Source of the DNA: Bacteroides sp.
GTDB lineage: Bacteria; Bacteroidota; Bacteroidia; Bacteroidales; Bacteroidaceae
Reading direction: 5' to 3'
Length of the DNA stretch: 36,746 nucleotides
Assembly (NCBI GenBank): GCA_017630035.1
Contig: JAGBWA010000046.1
Location: forward strand, 1-36,746
Numbering within the stretch: the stretch's first letter is position 1; each line of letters begins with the position of its first letter. Shown here one piece after another: positions 1 to 5,125 of the stretch. The notes beneath the pieces were generated by a model. It made no database searches. It was not told the DNA's origin and worked only from the letters and a program-made list of their open reading frames with translations. The translations under genes were made by a program, and so were the position numbers.

Positions 1-8
1 AAATCGCA

Positions 9-926
9 TCATCCCCAATCGGGTTTTACATCTTCAATGTTCCATCCGGGAAGGACAATTTCCACACCCAGCTTGTGGAGCTGTATGGCAAGGGGTATGG
101 TGGCCTCTTGTTTGGTTACGTCTATCTGCTGGGCAAAGCGTTGCAGGTAGTCGTATAGGCTGTAGCGCACCATCTCTGTGCCGTCGGCATCGAGCAGCAC
201 CACTTGGTGGGGACAGCTTTCGCGTGTCACTACCCCACCTTGATCCATACGGAACAGGGCAAGGTTGGTGGTGCGGTAGCAATTGCTCTCGGCATCGTAG
301 GTCAAAGTAGGTTGTATGGTTTCCTGTCCCATGGCCGATAGCTGGCTGTAGAAGTTGGTGCGTGCATGGCTTTGCTCTATGCGCAAGGTATAGGGGATAT
401 TGGCTCGGGTGGCGGGTGCCGGCAAGCCTTCTATCTGAATCTCCATGTTTACGTGGGCCGAGCGGAACGAAATGGTGTCGCGAAGCTCTACCCCATCGCT
501 GGTGATGCGTACGCGCACTTCGCCAATGTAGTTATGGTCGTGTGTAGGGATTACATCGCCGGGGCGGTTCCAGTTGGGGTGTTGCACATAGTAGTCGTGG
601 CGTAGGTCGCTCACACCATCCACGATGGTGGTGTGTTGCTGGGCATTGGCCACGGTGATTAGGGTGTATTCGCCATCGTTCAGGTTCATGCGTATGCTGC
701 CGTCGGGCAGTTCGGTCATGGAGTAGGAGCGTAGGCGGTAGCTGGCTTCGTCGAAGATGTAGAGGTGCACGTCTTCGATGTGTTCTTTTATCACATTTGT
801 TTCGCCATCGGCCGTGTATTCCAGGTGAATAATGGCGTTTTGACAGTCGCTACGGTCTTCGCGAATGCAGGCCGTGAGTAGCGCTGTGAGGCAGATATAG
901 AGTAATATGTTGTATCTTCGAATCAT
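9..926 (-). CDS. FimB/Mfa2-type fimbrial subunit lipoprotein
   Basis: This protein of about 305 residues probably anchors or assembles a type V (FimA/Mfa1-like) fimbria at the outer membrane. The ATG at 924-926 was chosen because it starts a lipoprotein signal with a lipobox ending in LLTAC (Cys20); the 46 extra codons upstream look non-secretory and run into the preceding gene. After the lipidated Cys comes a second Cys in the pattern IREDRSDCQ, followed by a beta-rich domain, as is usual for FimB/Mfa2 proteins. It lies 44 bases after a DUF3575 gene on the same strand, a pairing common in Bacteroidales fimbrial loci. The stop codon is at 9-11, so the gene is complete, but any further fimbrial genes lie outside the window. 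The family call is by pattern recognition; the exact fimbrial partner is unknown. Confidence 0.8.
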   Translation of the reverse strand: MIRRYNILLYICLTALLTACIREDRSDCQNAIIHLEYTADGETNVIKEHIEDVHLYIFDEASYRLRSYSMTELPDGSIRMNLNDGEYTLITVANAQQHTTIVDGVSDLRHDYYVQHPNWNRPGDVIPTHDHNYIGEVRVRITSDGVELRDTISFRSAHVNMEIQIEGLPAPATRANIPYTLRIEQSHARTNFYSQLSAMGQETIQPTLTYDAESNCYRTTNLALFRMDQGGVVTRESCPHQVVLLDADGTEMVRYSLYDYLQRFAQQIDVTKQEATIPLAIQLHKLGVEIVLPGWNIEDVKPDWG

Positions 927-970
927 TGTTCTTGGTTTTTGGTTTTCACGGAGGAATCTGAGAGGCAGTG

Positions 971-1549
971 TTAATCTATCATGTAAATTAGCGATACGGC
1001 CGCTTTGGTCACTCCGAAGAAGTCTTTCTGGCCAGAACTTACATGGTCGCCACAATGGGGACACTCGTACTTATCGTAATCGGCTTGCATCCATCCAAGG
1101 CCTAAGGAGTATTCCAAACTCCAACGGGGCGAGAGGACGTGATGGTAGCCATACGACAAGCCGGCACCCACCATCTCGCCCTCGTAGCGGTAGCCCTTGG
1201 TAGAGGGCAGCAGACCGAAAGGCGGCTTGATGTTGCCTACGTTGAAAACGCCCACCATGAGGTGTGCACCCACGAAATGACGGTTGAAAGCTTCGCAGAA
1301 CCAGTAGCGAAGTTCGGGTTGAAGCATCCAGTGCTTCCACTTCTTGTCGTTAGCAAACGAAAAGGGATTGTAATTGCCGGAGAGATCGGCCGTCCACTTA
1401 GGTGCAAACTTCGCCTCTACCCCGAGGTTCAGGGTGGATGTAATGTCGTACAAAAGGTTGCTTTTTACAGCTATATTTTGCGCTCTAAGCGGTAGTACAA
1501 ATAGCGTTAAGAGCAGTAAAATGGCTCCAAATTTCATCTTTGTATTCAT
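971..1549 (-). CDS. DUF3575 domain-containing outer-membrane-type protein
   Basis: The 192-residue protein begins with a hydrophobic signal peptide (about residues 1-23, ending LRAQ). A DUF3575-like region follows, rich in aromatic beta-strand segments such as the SNLLYDIT and ELRYWF stretches, and ends in VSLIYMID. The alternating pattern and terminal aromatic strand suggest a small outer-membrane beta-barrel. DUF3575 genes often precede FimB/Mfa2 genes in Bacteroidales, as here, so a role in fimbrial assembly or surface localisation is plausible but inferred. A CPHCGDH segment near residue 165 has two Cys in CxxC spacing, which may be a disulfide or a metal site. It is probably the first gene of an operon with the downstream fimbrial gene; no convincing promoter was found upstream of 1549. 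Confidence 0.75.
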   Translation of the reverse strand: MNTKMKFGAILLLLTLFVLPLRAQNIAVKSNLLYDITSTLNLGVEAKFAPKWTADLSGNYNPFSFANDKKWKHWMLQPELRYWFCEAFNRHFVGAHLMVGVFNVGNIKPPFGLLPSTKGYRYEGEMVGAGLSYGYHHVLSPRWSLEYSLGLGWMQADYDKYECPHCGDHVSSGQKDFFGVTKAAVSLIYMID

Positions 1550-1929
1550 AGTCAGTTTATGTTGTCAGGAAGTAATGGTTTCAAACGAAACATTTTCTTA
1601 CTGAATAATTCATACAAATATGTAAAATATTCTATTACGTTATACTTACCGCCTGCAATAAATAACACTTTTTAAGTATTAAGTGGATGATTTTGCATTT
1701 ATTAACGATTATTGCATAAATCTTGTATAATAACAAGCTATTTTGCAAAAACAGATTTAAGCAATGAAAACAAATCGTAAGCAAATAAGGGTAAAAACAA
1801 CACTTTATCCCTATTGCACACTTTCACTTTATTTGTGCAGATGTGTTTTTGAGCAGTGAAATCGGGTTAAGGAAGTTTACAAAAAGCACGAATATCGTCT
1901 GGAAAACGGGAAGCACGCAGTGCAAATAG

Positions 1930-1993
1930 CCGTGGGCTTTTAAGCCTACGGAAACGATGTTTTGCCACCCCTACATAGCGTCTGAGAAGACGC
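1930..1993. repeat. REP-like pair of hairpins
   Basis: Two inverted repeats lie close together. The first has 10-base arms at 1930-1939 and 1942-1951 (CCGTGGGCTT against AAGCCTACGG, one G:U pair). The second is a perfect 6-base stem, GCGTCT / AGACGC, at 1978-1983 and 1988-1993 closing a GAGA tetraloop. Neither is followed by a T-tract, so they are poor terminators. The local base composition differs from the AT-rich flanks. A dispersed REP/BIME-type element is the favoured reading; a small structured RNA is the alternative. No second copy was found in this window. Confidence 0.4.
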
Positions 1994-2027
1994 GTTTGCG
2001 AAAATCGGATTAAAAACATTTGTTTTA

Positions 2028-2058
2028 ATTGTTTGTTAGGAAAATAGATGTATATTTG
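2028..2058 (+). promoter_or_regulatory. Bacteroidota-type promoter of the TA pair
   Basis: A perfect TAnnTTTG -7 element (TATATTTG) lies at 2051-2058, 22 bases before the antitoxin start. An ATTG at 2028-2031 gives 19-base spacing as a weak -33 element. Confidence 0.55.
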
Positions 2059-2080
2059 CAGAAAATAAATAAAGAAGAGT

Positions 2081-2308
2081 ATGGAAGCTACTGTATTAAC
2101 ACCGGTTCAGCAACATCTACTAAAGATGTTTGCTTTTGATGATTCAGAGGCACGCTTGGAAGAAGTGAAACGCGTGCTAATGCAACATTTTTCTCATAAA
2201 TTGGACCAATGTTTAGATGAATTATGGGATAATGGTACGTTAAACCAAGAAAAACTGGATAGTTTAAGAGGTACTCATATTCGCACTGCCGTATTAGGAA
2301 AACAATGA
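2081..2308 (+). CDS. Putative antitoxin of a PIN toxin-antitoxin pair
   Basis: This is a 75-residue, probably all-helical protein of the small antitoxin type that precedes COG1569-like PIN genes in Bacteroidales. No named DNA-binding domain is recognised. The C-terminal part (LDSLRGTHIRTAVLGK) is basic and may wrap the toxin. Its stop codon overlaps the start of the toxin gene (ATGA at 2305-2308), which implies translational coupling and is typical of such modules. The antitoxin role is inferred from size, order and overlap rather than a recognised family motif. It is probably autoregulated through the promoter just upstream, but no clear operator palindrome is visible there. Confidence 0.65.
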   Translation: MEATVLTPVQQHLLKMFAFDDSEARLEEVKRVLMQHFSHKLDQCLDELWDNGTLNQEKLDSLRGTHIRTAVLGKQ

Positions 2309-2709
2309 GCAGAATCGTATTAGATACAAATAGCTTAGTTCAATGCTTACCTTCCAGAAGCCGCTACAGAAACATTTGGAATTCTTTTCTAAATGGCACC
2401 AACGAGCTATGCGTAACAACAGAAATTCTAAATGAATACGAAGAGATTTTAGAACGATTAGCTGGTACGGAAGTGGCCAAATTGACCATTAATACCATTC
2501 TAAACAACCCTAAAACAATATTCTGCACACCATACTATTGCTTTAAAATAATCCAATCCGACCCTGACGACAACAAATTTGTAGATTGCGCAGTGGTGGC
2601 TAATGCAAAATTTATTGTAACAGAAGATCATCACTTCGACATTCTAAAGCAATGCTCTTTTCCTAAAGTTGATATTATTTCATTGGATGATTTCATGCAA
2701 CAAATTTGA
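2305..2709 (+). CDS. PIN-domain ribonuclease toxin
   Basis: This 134-residue protein has the PIN-domain layout: the first acidic residue in IVLDTN (Asp7), acidic residues around Glu40/Glu44 (TEILNEYEE), then DPDDNKFVDCAVV (Asp86-Asp94) and the late VTED motif (Asp108). These residues would coordinate Mg2+ or Mn2+ for endoribonuclease activity. It matches the COG1569-type 'PIN family toxin component' group. All expected acidic positions are present, so it is probably active; the RNA target cannot be predicted. It overlaps the antitoxin gene by 4 bases. The next promoter (for rplU) starts only 7 bases after its stop codon, so the pair is a self-contained insert upstream of ribosomal protein genes. 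Confidence 0.8.
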   Translation: MSRIVLDTNSLVQCLPSRSRYRNIWNSFLNGTNELCVTTEILNEYEEILERLAGTEVAKLTINTILNNPKTIFCTPYYCFKIIQSDPDDNKFVDCAVVANAKFIVTEDHHFDILKQCSFPKVDIISLDDFMQQI

Positions 2710-2715
2710 AAAAGA

Positions 2716-2747
2716 TTTGTGTATTCGGAAATAAAGATGTACTTTTG
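2716..2747 (+). promoter_or_regulatory. rplU-rpmA promoter
   Basis: An exact TTTG at 2716-2719 and TACTTTTG at 2740-2747 are 20 bases apart, a full match to the Bacteroidota vegetative consensus. Transcription would start near 2753 and leave a leader of about 85 bases before rplU. Confidence 0.75.
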
Positions 2748-2765
2748 TGGCCGATTATTCCGTAA

Positions 2766-2807
2766 CGGGTTCGAAGAAGAGATTTCTAAGTGATTAGAGA
2801 CCACCCG
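2766..2807 (+). promoter_or_regulatory. Candidate structured leader of rplU
   Basis: Within the predicted leader an outer stem CGGGT/ACCCG (2766-2770 with 2803-2807) encloses a hairpin, TTCTAA (2784-2789) with TTAGAG (2794-2799), closed by a GTGA (GNRA-type) tetraloop. A GC-rich CCGG segment follows. Ribosomal protein operons are often feedback-regulated through such leaders, but whether this one binds L21 is inference. Confidence 0.4.
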
Positions 2808-2837
2808 CCGGAGCTAACTATACATTATTATATATAA

Positions 2838-3155
2838 ATGTACGCAATTGTAGAAATTAACGGTCAGCAATTTAAAGCAGAAGCTGGCAAGAAGCTGTTT
2901 GTACACCACATCCAAGGCGCAGAAGCCGGTGCAACAGTAGAGTTTGACAAAGTTCTTTTGGTTGACAACGATGGCAACATCACTGTAGGTGCTCCTGTAG
3001 TAGAAGGTGCAAAGGTGGTTTGCGAAGTGAAGACTGAATTGGTAAAGGGCGAAAAGGTGCTTGTATTCCACAAGAAACGTCGCAAAGGTTACCGCAAGTT
3101 GAACGGTCATCGTCAACAATTCTCTGAGATTATTGTAAAAGAAGTAGTAGCTTAA
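2838..3155 (+). CDS. rplU: 50S ribosomal protein bL21
   Basis: The 105-residue protein is a complete bL21. It starts [13 protein letters not shown], has the conserved KVLLV segment, and ends with the basic, rRNA-contacting [17 protein letters not shown] region. bL21 binds 23S rRNA in the large subunit. It is followed 21 bases later by rpmA, the usual order in bacteria, and has its own strong promoter and a leader of about 85 bases. Codon choice is biased to the preferred set (GGT, AAC, GAA, CAA), as expected for a highly expressed gene. Confidence 0.97.
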   Translation: MYAIVEINGQQFKAEAGKKLFVHHIQGAEAGATVEFDKVLLVDNDGNITVGAPVVEGAKVVCEVKTELVKGEKVLVFHKKRRKGYRKLNGHRQQFSEIIVKEVVA

Positions 3156-3176
3156 CCATTAAAAAAGTAAAGAAAC

Positions 3177-3437
3177 ATGGCACATAAAAAAGGTGTGGGT
3201 AGTTCTAAGAACGGCCGCGAATCACAAAGTAAAAGATTAGGCGTTAAGTTGTTCGGTGGTCAAGCTTGCAAAGCTGGTAACATCATCGTTCGCCAAAGAG
3301 GTACTGAATTCCACCCAGGTAAGAACATCGGTATGGGTAGCGATCATACTCTCTACGCATTGGTTGATGGCACTGTAGTGTTCAAGAAAACCAAGGAAGA
3401 TAAGCGTTTTGTAACTGTAATTCCTGCAGAAGCATAA
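3177..3437 (+). CDS. rpmA: 50S ribosomal protein bL27
   Basis: This 86-residue protein is a complete bL27, starting [24 protein letters not shown] and carrying the [17 protein letters not shown] core. bL27 sits near the peptidyl transferase centre, and its N-terminal tail contacts the tRNA ends. Here the Ala-His-Lys-Lys tail follows directly after the start Met. It lacks the cleavable N-terminal extension seen in Firmicutes. It is co-transcribed with rplU and followed by a strong intrinsic terminator. Confidence 0.97.
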   Translation: MAHKKGVGSSKNGRESQSKRLGVKLFGGQACKAGNIIVRQRGTEFHPGKNIGMGSDHTLYALVDGTVVFKKTKEDKRFVTVIPAEA

Positions 3438-3461
3438 AAAATATCTTATCGCATATAAAAT

Positions 3462-3496
3462 AGAAGAGGTCAAGTGATTGGCCTCTTCTTTTTTTT
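3462..3496 (+). terminator. Intrinsic terminator of rplU-rpmA
   Basis: An 11-base stem (3462-3472 with 3479-3489, one G:U pair) with a 6-base loop is followed by T3489-T3496. This is a textbook intrinsic terminator 24 bases after the rpmA stop. Confidence 0.92.
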
Positions 3497-3507
3497 ATGT
3501 AACTTTG
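3478..3507 (+). promoter_or_regulatory. serS promoter
   Basis: TAACTTTG at 3500-3507 is a perfect -7 element. TTG at 3478-3480, 19 bases upstream, could be the -33 element and lies inside the upstream terminator hairpin. Transcription would start near 3514, leaving a leader of about 50 bases. Confidence 0.6.
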
Positions 3508-3523
3508 CAAACGATTGGATTTT

Positions 3524-3554
3524 AAAATTAAAAATTAAAAGTTAAAAATTAAAT
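3524..3554 (+). repeat. Tandem heptamer repeat in the serS leader
   Basis: Four tandem 7-base units, AAAATTA, AAAATTA, AAAGTTA and AAAATTA (3524-3551), are followed by the partial unit AAT. They fill most of the predicted serS 5' leader. A-rich leaders assist translation in Bacteroidota, but the exact heptamer periodicity is unusual. Confidence 0.75.
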
Positions 3555-3565
3555 ATCAACGATAT

Positions 3566-4840
3566 ATGCTAACCATTAAACAAATTACAGACAACACCGA
3601 AGCGGTGATTAAAGGTCTGGAGAAAAAACACTTTAAGAATGCTCAAGAGGCTATCAGCCAAGTAATGGCATTCAACGACAAACGTAAAAGCACACAAGCC
3701 GTGCTCGATGCTAACCTTGCCGAAGCTAACCAACTATCGAAATCGATTGGCATGCTGATGAAGGCCGGCAACAAAGAGGAGGCCGAAACTGCCAAGGCAC
3801 GTGTGGCCGAACTGAAAGAGGCTAACAAGGCGCTGCAAGCCGAAATGGACCAAGCGGCCAACGACATGCAGGCTGTACTATATACCATCCCTAACATTCC
3901 TTACGATGAAGTGCCCGAAGGGTTGACCGCCGAAGAGAATGTAGTGGTGAAGACCGGTGGCATGGAGACTGAGCTGCCTAAGGATGCCCTACCCCACTGG
4001 GAATTGGCCAAGAAATATGACTTGATTGACTTTGACTTGGGTGTGAAGATTACCGGTGCAGGTTTCCCTGTATATAAAGGCAAGGGTGCCCAATTGCAAC
4101 GTGCCCTTATCAACTTCTTCTTGGACGAAGCACGCAAGAGTGGCTATACCGAGATTATGCCACCTACTGTAGTGAACTAAGCCAGCGGATATGGTACCGG
4201 CCAGTTGCCCGACAAGGAGGGACAGATGTATCACTGCCAATTGGACAACCTCTACTTGATTCCTACTGCAGAGGTGCCTGTGACAAACATCTATCGTGAT
4301 GTGATCCTGGACGAGAAGCAATTGCCTATCAAGAATTGTGCCTACACGCAATGTTTCCGTCGCGAAGCAGGTTCGTATGGTAAGGATGTGCGTGGTTTGA
4401 ACCGCTTGCACGAGTTCTCGAAGGTGGAGATTGTACGCATCGACACGCCCGAGCATAGTCGCGAAAGCCACAAGGAGATGTTGGCGCATGTGGAAGGGTT
4501 GTTGCAGAAATTGGAGTTGCCTTACCGCATTTTGCACCTTTGTGGGGGGGACATGAGCTTTACGGCTGCTACATGTTTCGACTTCGAGGTGTATAGCGAA
4601 GCGCAAAAGCGTTGGTTGGAGGTGAGCTCGGTATCGAATTTCGATACATACCAAGCCAACCGTTTGAAGTGTCGTTACCGCACAGCGGAGAAGAAGACCG
4701 AGTTGTGCCATACATTGAATGGTTCGGCATTGGCATTGCCCCGCATCGTTGCCGCATTGTTGGAAAACAACCAAACACCCGAAGGTATCCGCATACCCAA
4801 GGCATTGGTGCCATATTGCGGGTTCGAGATAATTGATTAA
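3566..4840 (+). pseudogene. serS: Seryl-tRNA synthetase with in-frame stop codon
   Basis: The reading frame matches full-length class II SerRS (424 residues if read through). It has the N-terminal coiled-coil arm (about residues 1-110), motif 1 before the break, motif 2 (CFRREAGSYGKDVRGLNRLHEF) after it, and motif 3 ending GIRIPKALVPYCGFEIID. At 4178-4180 the codon is TAA, between PPTVVN and ASGYGTGQLPDKEG. The frame is identical on both sides, so this is a point change, most simply GAA (Glu, usual here in relatives as I recall the family) to TAA. Other genes here, such as rplU and rpmA, end in TAA, so reassignment is unlikely. The stop separates motif 1 from motifs 2 and 3, so neither half should work alone. 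Because SerRS is essential, this is a base-calling error, a recent mutation rescued by suppression or readthrough, or one of two copies. Confidence 0.9.
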
Positions 4841-4887
4841 AAACAATCGAGGAACGATTAACCAAAGGCATCGGTATTCATTGTTTA

Positions 4888-5076
4888 CCATTGTTATCTA
4901 CATTCATCGGCTCGCTGAAATCGGCTGTAACGAAATACGCCCACGAATGCGGCATCCCCTTCGCCTGGCAACCGCGTTATCACGACCATGCGATACGAGA
5001 TTGGAAAGACAATAACAATATATCGCAATACATCGAAAGCAATGTAATGAATTGGGAGAAGGATTGCTTTTATTGA
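4888..5076 (+). pseudogene. C-terminal remnant of a REP-associated (IS200-like) tyrosine transposase
   Basis: An open segment of about 60 codons reads STFIGSLKSAVTKYA..., then FAWQPRYHDHAIRD, then ISQYIESNVMNWEKDCFY and a stop. This is the characteristic end of Y1/IS200-like REP-associated transposases (RAYT), whose C-terminus carries the WQxRxHDHxIRD and YIxxNxxxWxxDxFY patterns. The N-terminal catalytic HUH part and the tyrosine region are missing, and the preceding sequence runs straight into the serS end. It is therefore a decayed remnant with no expected activity. It lies 50 bases after serS and 49 bases before the GH3 gene. Confidence 0.75.
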
Positions 5077-5125
5077 AATAAAAAAACGAGAGATAAACAA
5101 TATTATTCACAAACAATTATTTACC

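Larger units (their letters stand above)
1550..2080. other. Gene-free region between divergent genes
   Basis: About 530 bases contain no credible coding sequence. The first 300 bases are AT-rich and look like a divergent promoter region. The section from about 1860 to 2005 is richer in GC and holds two palindromes, listed separately. The last 50 bases carry the promoter of the toxin-antitoxin pair. Confidence 0.6.

Noticed and set aside
1550..2080. tRNA or CRISPR array in the gap
   Set aside because: No cloverleaf with a T-loop pattern and no regularly spaced repeats were seen.
4178..4180. TAA recoded as a sense codon
   Set aside because: Other genes in the window, such as rplU and rpmA, end in TAA at the expected length, so general reassignment is not credible; only local readthrough remains possible.
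4205..4840. Separate gene starting at TTG 4205 (second half of serS)
   Set aside because: It would lack motif 1 and the tRNA-binding arm; the simpler reading is one interrupted gene.
3989..4891. Long open frame (300 codons) on the minus strand opposite serS
   Set aside because: It is antisense to a clearly homologous synthetase, has no recognisable domain, and its codons mirror those of serS.
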